Source of the DNA: Enterobacter ludwigii
Lineage (GTDB): Bacteria; Pseudomonadota; Gammaproteobacteria; Enterobacterales; Enterobacteriaceae
NCBI GenBank assembly: GCA_023023105.1
Contig: CP083824.1
Location: 1,612,001-1,676,000, forward strand
DNA length: 64,000 nucleotides
Direction: 5' to 3'
The notes below the pieces were generated by a model. It had not been told where the DNA came from and ran no database searches. It saw only the letters and a program-made list of their open reading frames with translations. Position numbers and translations under genes: made by a program. This document shows positions 27,970 through 36,592 of the stretch, piece after piece; position 1 is the stretch's first letter, and each line of letters starts with the position of its first letter.

Positions 27970-29246
27970 GCACATCATCGTCCGTACGCGCCGCACAGTA
28001 CAAAATGAGTACCTTTGTTTTCCTTTACTTCTTCACGTGGTCATCCAGCTTTGGCCTGTACGCCTTATGGCTGAGCCAGAAAGTGGGCCTAGATAGCATC
28101 ACCATCGGCAGCGTGTTCGCCATCAATGGCGTCTTCGCGGTGGTCCTGAAGCCGGTGTACGGCTACATCATGGACAAAATCGGCATGAGCAAGTGGCTGC
28201 TCTATTTTGTCTGCACCATTTCTGCGCTGATGGCGCCGTTCTTTGCGCTGGTGTATCAGCCGCTGCTGCAAAGCCATGCGATGGCGGGGATTATCATCGG
28301 CGCGCTGTATCTGAGCCTGGGCTGGTACGCCGGCGTGGCGGCGTCTGAATCTTACGCCGACCGCTTTAGCCGCCTGTACGGGCTGGAGTTTGGCCGCATC
28401 AGAATGTGGGGTTCGCTGGGCTGGGCGATGGCGGCTTCGGTCTCCGGGCTGTTGTTTAACTTCACGCCGCTGGCCAACTTTCTGCTCAGCAGCGGTACCT
28501 CGGTACTGATGCTGCTGGTGCTGATTAGCCTCAAAATCGGCGATGAGCAACTGCGCAATAACAGCGTCATCTCCGCCAATAAGATCGTTTTTGCCGATGT
28601 GTTGATGCTGCTGAAAAACCGCAAATTCTGGATGTTCAGCCTCTACGTCGCCGGGGTGGCGTGGATGATGTTTATCGCCGAACAGCAGTTCCCGCGCTAC
28701 TTCGTATCATTCTTCGCTACCAAAGAGCAGGGAAATGCCTGGTACGGCTACCTGAGCACCGTCCAGTCGGGGATGGAGTTCGTGATGATGATGTTTATCC
28801 CGTGGCTGGTGAACCACTACGGCGCTAAGCGCGGCCTGCTGTTCTGCGGCTGCGTGGTAGGAGCACGGCTGATCGCCTCCGGACTGACCAGCGACCCGAT
28901 TGTTATCTCCATCATCAAACCGTTTTATGGCGTCGAGATCGCGCTGCTGCTGATATCGGTCTTCAAATACATTGCCGAACATTTCCATCGTCGGGTTAAC
29001 GCCACGATGTACCTGCTGGGCTACCAGGCGATGATTTACGTTGGCTCGATTGTGGTCGCTCCGCCTGCCGGCTACCTGTACGACAGGATAGGCTTTGAGC
29101 ATACCTATCTGCTGATGGGCTGCTGCGCCCTGATATTTACGCTGATTTCCGCCTTTACGCTGTCGCGCTGCCAGTCGACGCGCGATTCCTCACGCCCCTT
29201 TGCTCCGGCTTTAGAGACCGCCCCGGTTGAACCGGCCAAACATTAA
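27966..29246 (+). CDS. MFS oligosaccharide:H+ symporter (LacY-type)
   Basis: This 426-residue protein has about twelve membrane helices and resembles the oligosaccharide:H+ symporter family: FFTWSSSFGLYALWLSQKVGL at the N-terminus and GLEFGRIRMWGSLGWAMAASV in the middle are characteristic. Its start overlaps the DUF2264 stop and it is followed by a GH88 gene, so the likely cargo is an unsaturated uronyl di- or oligosaccharide. The exact substrate cannot be read from sequence. Confidence 0.85.
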   Translation: MSTSSSVRAAQYKMSTFVFLYFFTWSSSFGLYALWLSQKVGLDSITIGSVFAINGVFAVVLKPVYGYIMDKIGMSKWLLYFVCTISALMAPFFALVYQPLLQSHAMAGIIIGALYLSLGWYAGVAASESYADRFSRLYGLEFGRIRMWGSLGWAMAASVSGLLFNFTPLANFLLSSGTSVLMLLVLISLKIGDEQLRNNSVISANKIVFADVLMLLKNRKFWMFSLYVAGVAWMMFIAEQQFPRYFVSFFATKEQGNAWYGYLSTVQSGMEFVMMMFIPWLVNHYGAKRGLLFCGCVVGARLIASGLTSDPIVISIIKPFYGVEIALLLISVFKYIAEHFHRRVNATMYLLGYQAMIYVGSIVVAPPAGYLYDRIGFEHTYLLMGCCALIFTLISAFTLSRCQSTRDSSRPFAPALETAPVEPAKH

Positions 29247-29259
29247 TTCAGGAGTTGTT

Positions 29260-30450
29260 ATGACCAAATCTGTTATCACCGAAGCGCTGCGGCCAATCGA
29301 ACTGCATCAGGTCGATCGCCTGGCGCTGAGCCAGAAGCTGGAAGCGGCCTTAACCCGCGTAACGCGCAAGATCGACAACAATATTGTCGCCTTCGGCGAT
29401 AAGTTCCCCGGCGAAGCCTGTGAGAATGGGGTCTGGCCGCGTACCGATAACGTGGAGTGGACCACCAGCTTTTGGTCTGGCCAGCTGTGGCTGGCCTGGG
29501 AGATGACCGGCAAAGCGCATTATCGCGAAGCTGCCGAGCGCTATTTACCGTCGTTCGCCAGGCGCATTGAGCAGCGTATCGACACCGCAACGCACGATCT
29601 CGGGTTCCTCTATTCGCTCTCCTGCATCAGCGCCTGGCGGCTCACCGGCAACGAAGCCGCTCGCCAGTCGGCGCTGCTGGCTGCCGAGCGTCTGATGGAG
29701 CGTTTTAACCCGACGGCCAACATTATTCAGGCATGGGGCGATTTAAACGATCCGGAGCAGCAGGGGCGAATGATCATCGACTGTAATATGAACCTGCCGC
29801 TGCTGTACTGGGCCAGCGAACAGACCGGCGACCCACGTTACGCGCAAGCGGCGACGGCTCACGCCGGACAGGCCGCGAACTATATCGTGCGTGAAGATGC
29901 CTCGACGTATCACACCTGGTATATGGATGTGCAGACGGGTGCGCCGCGCTTTGGTAATACCCATCAGGGCTACAGCGATACCTCGTGCTGGTCGCGCGGC
30001 CAGGCGTGGGGCATTTACGGCTTCCTGCTCAGCTATCAGCATACTGGCGATAAGCAGATGGTTGAGCTGTCACGCAGCCTGGCGCATTACTTCCTCAACC
30101 GTCTGCCGGAAGATGATGTTTGCCACTGGGATCTGGCCCTGCTCGGTACCGACGCCGTGCGCGACAGTTCAGCGGCGGCGATTGCCGCCTGCGGCCTGCT
30201 GGAGCTGGTCAAGGCGCTGCCGACGCTCGACGCAAACCGTGCGTATTATGAAGAGATGGCGCTGCGCATTGCGCAGTCGCTGACCGATAACTACCTTGCT
30301 CGTGACGACGATCCGACCGAAGGGCTGCTGCAGCACTCGGTTTATCATATGGGCAGCGGTAAGGGCGTCGATCAGTGCTGTAGCTGGGGGGACTATTTCT
30401 ATCTTGAGCTGCTGGCGCGGCTGCGACAGATTTGGCATCCGTACTGGTAA
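29260..30450 (+). CDS. GH88-type unsaturated glucuronyl/uronyl hydrolase
   Basis: This 396-residue enzyme fits glycoside hydrolase family 88, which hydrates and cleaves the unsaturated uronic acid left by polysaccharide lyases. Family marks are EWTTSFWSGQLWLAWE, HDLGFLYSLSC with D113, MIIDCNMNLPLLYW with D174, and CWSRGQAWGIYGF. D113 and D174 align with the aspartate pair used by the family. There is no signal peptide, so it acts in the cytoplasm after import by the upstream symporter. The start at 29260 follows CAGGAG. The related family GH105 is the main alternative. Confidence 0.85.
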   Translation: MTKSVITEALRPIELHQVDRLALSQKLEAALTRVTRKIDNNIVAFGDKFPGEACENGVWPRTDNVEWTTSFWSGQLWLAWEMTGKAHYREAAERYLPSFARRIEQRIDTATHDLGFLYSLSCISAWRLTGNEAARQSALLAAERLMERFNPTANIIQAWGDLNDPEQQGRMIIDCNMNLPLLYWASEQTGDPRYAQAATAHAGQAANYIVREDASTYHTWYMDVQTGAPRFGNTHQGYSDTSCWSRGQAWGIYGFLLSYQHTGDKQMVELSRSLAHYFLNRLPEDDVCHWDLALLGTDAVRDSSAAAIAACGLLELVKALPTLDANRAYYEEMALRIAQSLTDNYLARDDDPTEGLLQHSVYHMGSGKGVDQCCSWGDYFYLELLARLRQIWHPYW

Positions 30451-30472
30451 CCCTTAAGCCATGGAGAGCAAG

Positions 30473-31045
30473 ATGAAAAGCGTAGCCGTGCTATTAGCCC
30501 CCGGTTTTGAAGAGGGGGAAGCGATTGTCACTATCGATATCCTGCGCCGCCTGAATATTACGGTTCAGACGATTGCCTGCGGCGAGAGTTGCGAAGTGGT
30601 GAGTTATCACGCCATCTCGATGGTGGCGGATAGCACCCTGAAGGCCAGCGTTGATCAGACCTTTGACGCCGTGGTGTTACCGGGCGGCCCGGAAGGCGGC
30701 GTTAACATGAGGAAAAGTGCGGAGGCGATCGCCTTCATTCGGCGGCATGATGAAGCGGGCAAATATATCTGCCCGATTTGCTCCGCCGCCGCCCGCGTGC
30801 TGAGCGGCAACGGACTGCTCAAGGGGCGTCGCTATGTCTGTTCCGGCGATTTATGGAAAACCGTCAGCGATGGCATTTACGTCGATGCCGACGTGGTGGA
30901 AGACGGCAATCTGCTGAGTGGCCGTGGGCTGGGTAACGTATTTGATTTCGCCTTTACCCTGGCGGCGCGATTACAGGGCGATGAGACATTGGCGCGCGAG
31001 CAGGCCAGTCATATTAATTACCCCTTATCCGGACGACTTGTTTGA
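30473..31045 (+). CDS. DJ-1/PfpI family protein
   Basis: This 190-residue protein has the DJ-1 fold: VAVLLAPGFEEGEAIVTIDIL with the conserved glutamate, and a nucleophile elbow YICPICSAAARVL with C103. Members include glyoxalase-like and deglycase-like proteins; the function here is unknown. ATG 30473 is preferred over 30461 because GGAGAG precedes it. It is the last gene of the DUF2264-MFS-GH88 operon, 22 bp after GH88, and may handle a reactive keto-uronate product; that is inference. Confidence 0.82.
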   Translation: MKSVAVLLAPGFEEGEAIVTIDILRRLNITVQTIACGESCEVVSYHAISMVADSTLKASVDQTFDAVVLPGGPEGGVNMRKSAEAIAFIRRHDEAGKYICPICSAAARVLSGNGLLKGRRYVCSGDLWKTVSDGIYVDADVVEDGNLLSGRGLGNVFDFAFTLAARLQGDETLAREQASHINYPLSGRLV

Positions 31046-31049
31046 AAAC

Positions 31050-31068
31050 CCTCCGGCTATGCCGGAGG
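31050..31068. terminator. Bidirectional hairpin terminator
   Basis: CCTCCGGC pairs perfectly with GCCGGAGG around TAT, followed on the plus strand by a T-rich stretch and on the minus strand by GTTTTC. It lies between the convergent DJ-1 gene and hpxE and can serve both. Confidence 0.8.
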
Positions 31069-31082
31069 CTATTTATTTCGTT

Positions 31083-32018
31083 TTACAGCCCGATCACCAG
31101 CTCCCCGGAATGACTCCGCGAACAGCATAGCGCCACATGCTGATTTACCGCGCTTTTTTCCGCTTCCGACTGCACGCTATCCCGGTGATCCACCACGCCG
31201 TCAATCACCGGCGTCAGGCAGGCGCCGCAGATCCCCATTTCGCAGGACAGCGGCACGTCCACGCCGTTTGCCTGTAACACCTGGGCGATAGTTTTATCCG
31301 CTGGCACCGGCCAGCGCTCGCCGGTGGAGGCCAGTTTGACCGTAAAAATCTCACCCGTTTCACCGCAGGAGAGAGGGGCAACAGGCTGGAACGCCTCGCT
31401 GTGAAGTTGGGCGTCCTCCCAACCCTTCGCCGTCGCGACCTCCCGCACTTTTTCCATGAATCCTGCCGGACCGCAGATCCAGGCGTGAAGTCCCTCCTCA
31501 GCCGCCGGGAGATGCTCTGCCAGCGCTGTGCGCGGGCTGGCGGTATGAATGATGCACTCAGCAAACGGCGAGAGTTCGCGCGCAAACGCCGCGCTTTCGC
31601 GGTTTCTGACGTAATAGTGCAGCGTAAACGGTGTTCCGGCCGCCTTCAGCTGCAGGGCCATCGCATACAGCGGCGTAATGCCAATGCCCGCCGCCAGCAG
31701 CAAAACCCGTTCTGCCGGAAGAAGCGGAAACAGGTTGCGTGGGGCAGAGATCAATAATTTCTGTCCGGGACGCAGCGTATCGTGCACATAGCGCGACCCG
31801 CCGCGCGAGGCGGTTTCCCGGCCCACGCAGATAAGATAGCTCTCGTCCTGACATGACCCGGTCAGGGAATACTGGCGCACCACCCCGCAGGACAGGTGCA
31901 CGTCTATGTGCGCCCCCGGCTGCCATTCCGGCAGCGCTTCACCGTTTTCAGCGATCAGCCGGACGGCGAGACTTTTATCCCCTTCACGCCATATCCCGTC
32001 AACAATCACGCTCAACAT
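31083..32018 (-). CDS. hpxE: Hypoxanthine oxidation reductase component HpxE
   Basis: This 311-residue flavin/2Fe-2S reductase of the phthalate-dioxygenase reductase type should pass electrons from NAD(P)H to HpxD. A flavin/NAD half (RQYSLTGS, LLAAGIGITPLYAMA) is followed by a C-terminal plant-type ferredoxin domain with LSCEMGICGACLTPV and a distal cysteine in VALCCSRS. The start at 32018 has GGAGG at ideal spacing; an upstream in-frame ATG at 32030 would overlap the hpxD stop. It is the last gene of hpxO-hpxD-hpxE. Confidence 0.85.
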   Translation of the reverse strand: MLSVIVDGIWREGDKSLAVRLIAENGEALPEWQPGAHIDVHLSCGVVRQYSLTGSCQDESYLICVGRETASRGGSRYVHDTLRPGQKLLISAPRNLFPLLPAERVLLLAAGIGITPLYAMALQLKAAGTPFTLHYYVRNRESAAFARELSPFAECIIHTASPRTALAEHLPAAEEGLHAWICGPAGFMEKVREVATAKGWEDAQLHSEAFQPVAPLSCGETGEIFTVKLASTGERWPVPADKTIAQVLQANGVDVPLSCEMGICGACLTPVIDGVVDHRDSVQSEAEKSAVNQHVALCCSRSHSGELVIGL

Positions 32019-32029
32019 ATCGGCCTCCA

Positions 32030-33064
32030 TCAGACCAGGAAAAACTCGCCAAAACCCATTTTTTTCAGTCCCCGGCGGTAGGCAATCGAGCTTTTATCCG
32101 CCGGAATATGGGCTTCAAGGGTCAGGTCCAGCGGCAGGCTTTCCGGGCGCTGGGTTTCGACCATCAAACGATCCTCTTCAAAAATGCGCAGATTGAAGGC
32201 ATGCACATCTTCCACCGGAATATGCAGGTCAAAATTACGCGCGATAGGGGCGAACATGCGGGTGACGCGTGATGACACGGGCGACGCGGCATTCATGATC
32301 ACCAGCCTCGATTCTCCCGGAAAATGAATCGTCAGGGTGGCGGTAAACGGCAGATGCATTTCAAAATGGCGTAGCCACTGAAACCCTTCCGGCGCCTGCA
32401 CGTCCGAGCTGGCGGGATAGTTACTCACAGAACTCCAGTAATCCGCCACGAAGCCGAACGGCGTCTCCTGCGGCTGATAGGTGGGTACAAGCTGATTATT
32501 GGGATCGGCAAAGGTATCGGTGTGGATCCACGCAAAGTGCGCCACGTCCAGAAAGCCCTCCACCTGGCGACCGGCGAAACCGTTCACCTCAAATGCCGGG
32601 CAGTTGATCTGCTGAAATCCGTCGTCATCCCAGTGCGGCATGGTGGGCAGCGGCGCAGGATTGTCCGGGTCAAACGCCAGGCAGGTCCAGATCAACCCAA
32701 AGCGCTCCTCCACGGCGTAGTTAATCAGGTTCAGCTTCGCCGGAACGGGTTGGTCCGGGCTTGACGGAATGCGGTTACAGCGCCCGTCTTCCCCAAAGCG
32801 TAAACCGTGGTAAGGGCAGATGATCCCGTGCTCGTCGTGAAAGCCGAGCGTCAGCGGTACGCCACGGTGAGGACAAACGTCACGGGCGACCACGACCCGA
32901 TCGTTAATCCTGTAAATCACCAGCTGTTCATCGAGCAGGGTCGCTTTGACCGGTGCCGGGCCGACGTCGTAGGCTCGGGCGACCGGATGCCAGCATTTCG
33001 CCAGGCGCAGCCAGTCCTCTGGCTCAAAGGTACAATGGGCGGGTGGAGTCGGTTCTCTTTTCAT
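32030..33064 (-). CDS. hpxD: Rieske oxygenase component for hypoxanthine oxidation HpxD
   Basis: This 344-residue protein has an N-terminal Rieske 2Fe-2S domain (CPHRGVPL and CPYHGLRFG) and a C-terminal catalytic domain with DVAHFAWIHTDTF as the likely non-haem iron region. In Klebsiella hpxDE is required for hypoxanthine use in place of a molybdenum xanthine dehydrogenase. The start at 33064 (MKREPTPP) follows AGAGGGA. It lies 17 bp downstream of hpxO. Confidence 0.87.
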   Translation of the reverse strand: MKREPTPPAHCTFEPEDWLRLAKCWHPVARAYDVGPAPVKATLLDEQLVIYRINDRVVVARDVCPHRGVPLTLGFHDEHGIICPYHGLRFGEDGRCNRIPSSPDQPVPAKLNLINYAVEERFGLIWTCLAFDPDNPAPLPTMPHWDDDGFQQINCPAFEVNGFAGRQVEGFLDVAHFAWIHTDTFADPNNQLVPTYQPQETPFGFVADYWSSVSNYPASSDVQAPEGFQWLRHFEMHLPFTATLTIHFPGESRLVIMNAASPVSSRVTRMFAPIARNFDLHIPVEDVHAFNLRIFEEDRLMVETQRPESLPLDLTLEAHIPADKSSIAYRRGLKKMGFGEFFLV

Positions 33065-33081
33065 CGTTATCCCTCTTGTGT

Positions 33082-34236
33082 TCAGCCTAATGGTCCGCCC
33101 TGAATGGTGTCGCACAGACCCTTGATGATGCGCTCTCCGGTCTCCTCTTTGAGCTCCTGATACCAGGCCTGCGTCAGCGCCATATCTTTCCCGTGGGTGA
33201 CGTCGCAGCGTTTGCGGGCTTTTAGCACCAGGTCGCGAACCCGGTCGCAGCGCAGCGCTTCGTACTGTCGCAGTGCCAGCATGATGTTATGGTTTTCACG
33301 CAGACAGTCCCCGAGCACCACCGCATCCTCCATGGCGGCGCAACCGCCCTGGCCGATATCCGGCGTGGTGCTGTGCCCGGCATCGCCGAGCAGCGCCACC
33401 TTGCCGCGTACCAGGCTGTCGAACGGTTCGATATCGTGAATTTCGATGCGGTTGGTCGTTTCAGGATCCAGCGCCGCGATGAGCTTCTGCACCGGCGGCG
33501 CCCAGCCGCGGAAGTAACCGGTGAGATCGGCCCGCACCGTCGTGCGATCTTCTGCCAGCCCGAGGGGAAGCGGAACATCAAAAAAGAAGTAGAAACGACC
33601 GCCGGAGACGGGCATCAGCGACACGCGTTTGCCTTCGCCCACGAAGGTTGTCCACTGGTGAGCGGGAGCTATCTCTTCATCAATCTTCACCAGCCCGTTC
33701 CAGTTAACGTAGCCCGCATAGCGGCGCTCGGGCGTATATCCCAGCACGTACGGACGAACCGCCGAGTGGCTGCCGTCGGCGGCAATCAGGAAATCCCCGG
33801 TTGCGGTAGTGCCATCGGTGAAGGTCACCGTGACGCCAGCGTCATCTTCACTGACATGTTCGACGCGCTTGCCAAACTGAACCTTGTCGCGCCCCCAGAA
33901 GTCCAGCATTTCGCGTTGAAGTTCCGTACGCGAGACGGGGCAGGGACGCCCTCCGGTACGCTCAACCAGCGGGGCAAGGCTAAAGCGGGTCAGGGTCTCG
34001 CCGCGTCGGTAATCCTTGTAGGCCATAAAACGCATCGGACCGCCGTAGGTCTCGATGATGTCGCCCATGCCGAGGTGCTGCATACATTTCACCCCATTAG
34101 GCCAGATGGAGATGGCCGCCCCGACGGGCCTGATCTCTTTTACGGCTTCAAACACGGTACAGTCGATGCCCGCTTTCTTCAGCGCGACGGCGGCGCTCAG
34201 GCCGCCAATACCCGCGCCAATGACGATTGCTCTCAT
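33082..34236 (-). CDS. hpxO: FAD-dependent urate hydroxylase HpxO
   Basis: HpxO (384 residues) hydroxylates urate to 5-hydroxyisourate with NADH and oxygen. It closely follows Klebsiella HpxO: the FAD motif VIGAGIGGLSAAVALKKAG at the N-terminus, GKRVSLMPVSGGRFYFFFDVP in the active-site region, and GDAGHSTTPDIGQGG near the C-terminus. AAGGAGAG precedes the ATG. It begins the hpxODE operon and is divergent from hpxQT. No LysR gene hpxR, which accompanies these genes in Klebsiella, is present here. Confidence 0.95.
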   Translation of the reverse strand: MRAIVIGAGIGGLSAAVALKKAGIDCTVFEAVKEIRPVGAAISIWPNGVKCMQHLGMGDIIETYGGPMRFMAYKDYRRGETLTRFSLAPLVERTGGRPCPVSRTELQREMLDFWGRDKVQFGKRVEHVSEDDAGVTVTFTDGTTATGDFLIAADGSHSAVRPYVLGYTPERRYAGYVNWNGLVKIDEEIAPAHQWTTFVGEGKRVSLMPVSGGRFYFFFDVPLPLGLAEDRTTVRADLTGYFRGWAPPVQKLIAALDPETTNRIEIHDIEPFDSLVRGKVALLGDAGHSTTPDIGQGGCAAMEDAVVLGDCLRENHNIMLALRQYEALRCDRVRDLVLKARKRCDVTHGKDMALTQAWYQELKEETGERIIKGLCDTIQGGPLG

Positions 34237-34269
34237 GCTTCTCTCCTTTTGCAGGGTGTAATGAGAGTG

Positions 34270-34285
34270 AGCAATTTGCGTACCA
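34270..34285 (-). promoter_or_regulatory. Sigma-54 promoter of hpxO-hpxD-hpxE
   Basis: Read on the minus strand, TGGTACGCAAATTGCT matches the -24/-12 consensus TGGCACG-N4-TTGCW at all but one defined position. It lies about 34 bp before the hpxO start codon, giving a short leader. Confidence 0.75.
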
Positions 34286-34325
34286 GGCTGCAGAGCGGCG
34301 AAAAGGGCATTGTGAGAGGTGACGT

Positions 34326-34342
34326 TGCACTGCTAAGGTGCG
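34326..34342. promoter_or_regulatory. NtrC-like enhancer site between hpxO and hpxQ
   Basis: TGCACTGCTAAGGTGCG is a 17-bp near-match to the NtrC dyad TGCACY-N5-GGTGCA. It lies between the two divergent sigma-54 promoters. It is close to the hpxQ promoter and about 40 bp from the hpxO promoter, so it may serve either or both. Confidence 0.6.
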
Positions 34343-34357
34343 CTGGCGCGGTAAAAG

Positions 34358-34373
34358 TGGCGCGATTTGTGCA
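34358..34373 (+). promoter_or_regulatory. Sigma-54 promoter of hpxQ-hpxT
   Basis: TGGCGCGATTTGTGCA keeps the invariant GG and GC at the right 12-base spacing and most of the -24/-12 consensus. It ends 32 bp before the hpxQ ATG. Confidence 0.65.
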
Positions 34374-34405
34374 ACAGCCAGAAGGATTGTGATAAAGGAG
34401 CCACT

Positions 34406-34906
34406 ATGATCGCACTGCACGACTTCAATCATCTTCCTGACAAAGATGCACTTGCGCTGCTACGCCCCTGCGTAGCCATTCCTGCCTGGGCCGAGGCGCT
34501 GGTTCGCGGTCGGCCTTACCCGAGCCGGGAGGCATTGTTCAACGCGGCCACGGCACAGGCGCAAACCTGGGATGATGCGGCGTTAGCGCAAGCCCTGAGC
34601 GCGCATCCGCGCATCGGGGAAAAACTAACCGGTTCGCAGGCCGAGGCAGCGCTGTCCCGTCAGGAGCAAGGGGCGGTGAATGACCGCGACGCAGCCCTTG
34701 CGCAGGCATTGCGCGAAGGTAATGCCCGTTATGAAGCCCGTTTCGGACGCGTATTTCTGATCCGCGCCAAAGGCCGCAGCGGAGAGGACATTTTACAGGC
34801 GCTGCACGCGCGGTTGGAGAACAGCGATGCGCAGGAAGTCCGTGTCGCGCTGGAACAACTGCGGGAAATCACGCTACTACGGCTGGAAGGAGTCATAAAC
34901 GAATGA
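34406..34906 (+). CDS. hpxQ: OHCU decarboxylase HpxQ
   Basis: HpxQ (166 residues) decarboxylates 2-oxo-4-hydroxy-4-carboxy-5-ureidoimidazoline to S-allantoin. The segment SAHPRIGEKL contains the catalytic histidine of the family, and FIRAKGRSGEDILQALHARLEN-like sequence (here FLIRAKGRSGEDI) lies near the C-terminus. AAAGGAG precedes ATG 34406; the longer frame upstream runs through the promoter. It overlaps hpxT by ATGA. Confidence 0.93.
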   Translation: MIALHDFNHLPDKDALALLRPCVAIPAWAEALVRGRPYPSREALFNAATAQAQTWDDAALAQALSAHPRIGEKLTGSQAEAALSRQEQGAVNDRDAALAQALREGNARYEARFGRVFLIRAKGRSGEDILQALHARLENSDAQEVRVALEQLREITLLRLEGVINE

Positions 34907-35226
34907 GCACCTTAAGTACGCATATTCTGGATATTTCGACGGGAAAACCGGCCCAGGGGGTGACGGTTTATCTGCAACAGGAAGGAAAAACGCTGGCTAC
35001 GGACGTGACCAACGCGCAGGGGCGCATTACCACGTTCGTTCCCTTTCTGCCCGCAGGCCGTTATCGGCTGGTGGCGGAGATCGGTGAATGGTTTCGCGAA
35101 ACTGGCCGCGACACCCTCTATCCCTGCGCGCAAATTGATTTTGTGACGGGAGGAACGGCAGAGGAGCACTTCCATCTGCCGTTTGTGATTGCGCCTGGTG
35201 GGTGGTCAACCTACCGGGGCAGTTGA
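34903..35226 (+). CDS. hpxT: 5-Hydroxyisourate hydrolase HpxT
   Basis: This 107-residue transthyretin-like protein hydrolyses 5-hydroxyisourate. It begins MSTLSTHILDISTGKPAQGV and ends with the diagnostic YRGS. There is no signal peptide, so it is the cytoplasmic form. It is coupled to hpxQ by a 4-bp overlap and its last 21 bp overlap the 3' end of the convergent guaD. Confidence 0.95.
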   Translation: MSTLSTHILDISTGKPAQGVTVYLQQEGKTLATDVTNAQGRITTFVPFLPAGRYRLVAEIGEWFRETGRDTLYPCAQIDFVTGGTAEEHFHLPFVIAPGGWSTYRGS

Positions 35227-36525
35227 CCAGACCCGCTCGCCGTTGACCCAGGTCTCGCTGATATTGCGCTCGTCGCCCAGAGTCATCAGCACGAAAAGCT
35301 GCTCGTAGATATCTTTGCAGCGACGATTGCGCAGGCGTTGTAACGGCGTCACGTCAGGGTCGATCACGATGAAATCGGCTTCTTTACCCGGTGTGAAGTT
35401 GCCAATTTTGTCGTCCAGCCTGAGCGCGTGCGCGCCACCCAGCGTGGCGTGATAAAACGCTTCGCTGGCGCGCAGTCGGTAGCTCTGCAATTGACCGACT
35501 TTGTAGGCTTCCCCCAGGGTGCGCAGCATGCTGAAGGTGGTGCCTGCGCCGACGTCAGTGCCGATGCCCATCCGCACCTTGTGCTGCCAGCAGGCGGGCA
35601 GGCGAAACAGCCCGCTACCGAGAAACAGATTGGAGGTGGGGCAAAATGCGACAGCGGAGCCGGTATCATGCAGGCAGCGCCATTCGCTCTCATGCAGATG
35701 GATCCCGTGGGCAAACACGCTGCGCTCGCCGGTCAGGCCGTAGTGGTGATACACGTCCAGATAACGTTCGTGCTCTGGCCAGAGATCGCTCACCCAGGCT
35801 ACTTCATTCGGGTTTTCGCTCAGATGGGTCTGCATCCACGTATCCGGAAACTCTTCTCTGAGTAAACTCACCGCCGCGAGCAGCTCGGGTGAAGACGTCG
35901 GTGCAAAACGCGGGGTAATGGCATACCCCAACCGTCCCCGGTGGTGCCAGCGCTGGATCAGCTCACGCGTCTGCCGGTAGCTCTGTTTCGCGTCTTCGCT
36001 GAGATAGTCCGGGGTGTTCCTGTCCATCATCACCTTGCCGGCGATAAGGCGCATGTTGAGGCGCAGGGCTTCGGTAAACAGCGCCTCGACCGATTCGGGA
36101 TGCAGCGTACAAAACACCAGTGCGGTAGTGGTGCCATGGCTCACCAGCTGGTTAATGAAAAATTCGGCAATCTCTTTCGCATACACCTCATCGGAAAACT
36201 GGCTCTCCACCGGGAACGTATAGGTGGTCAGCCACTCCAGTAGCTGCTCGCCAAACGCACCGATCATCTCCGTTTGCGGATAATGGACGTGGGTATCGAC
36301 AAAACCGGGCATCAGCAGTTTGCCGCGCAGGTCGGTGTAGCCTTTGTGAGGATCAAGATACTGCTCGCCATCCTGCCACGCCATCTGCGCCAGAATTTTA
36401 CCGTTCTGTATGAACAGCAGTCCGTCCTCAAGATAGCGTGCGTGTTGGGCGATAGCGTCTGCACTGTCGCAGACCTGGGCAATATCAAAAAATGCACCGC
36501 GGATCGCTGTCTGGTATTCCATCAT
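35206..36525 (-). CDS. guaD: Guanine deaminase GuaD
   Basis: GuaD (439 residues) deaminates guanine to xanthine, feeding the urate pathway. It is an amidohydrolase with the metal motif PGFVDTHVHYPQTEMIGAFG, later histidine/aspartate residues in THLSENPNEV and GIGTDVGAGTTFSML, and the PRFAPTSSPELL segment. A second ATG follows immediately (36520-36522). It lies downstream of the NCS1 permease but has its own promoter. Confidence 0.94.
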   Translation of the reverse strand: MMEYQTAIRGAFFDIAQVCDSADAIAQHARYLEDGLLFIQNGKILAQMAWQDGEQYLDPHKGYTDLRGKLLMPGFVDTHVHYPQTEMIGAFGEQLLEWLTTYTFPVESQFSDEVYAKEIAEFFINQLVSHGTTTALVFCTLHPESVEALFTEALRLNMRLIAGKVMMDRNTPDYLSEDAKQSYRQTRELIQRWHHRGRLGYAITPRFAPTSSPELLAAVSLLREEFPDTWMQTHLSENPNEVAWVSDLWPEHERYLDVYHHYGLTGERSVFAHGIHLHESEWRCLHDTGSAVAFCPTSNLFLGSGLFRLPACWQHKVRMGIGTDVGAGTTFSMLRTLGEAYKVGQLQSYRLRASEAFYHATLGGAHALRLDDKIGNFTPGKEADFIVIDPDVTPLQRLRNRRCKDIYEQLFVLMTLGDERNISETWVNGERVWSTAPVG

Positions 36526-36566
36526 GGTTCCTGCCTTTATGTTTGCGTAGCGGAGTCATGAGAATG

Positions 36567-36582
36567 AGCAAAAAGGGTGCCA
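36567..36582 (-). promoter_or_regulatory. Sigma-54 promoter of guaD
   Basis: On the minus strand TGGCACCCTTTTTGCT carries a full -24 element TGGCAC and a full -12 element TTGCT at the correct spacing. It lies about 42 bp before the guaD ATG in the gap after the permease gene. Confidence 0.78.
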
Positions 36583-36592
36583 GCTTGAGGAA

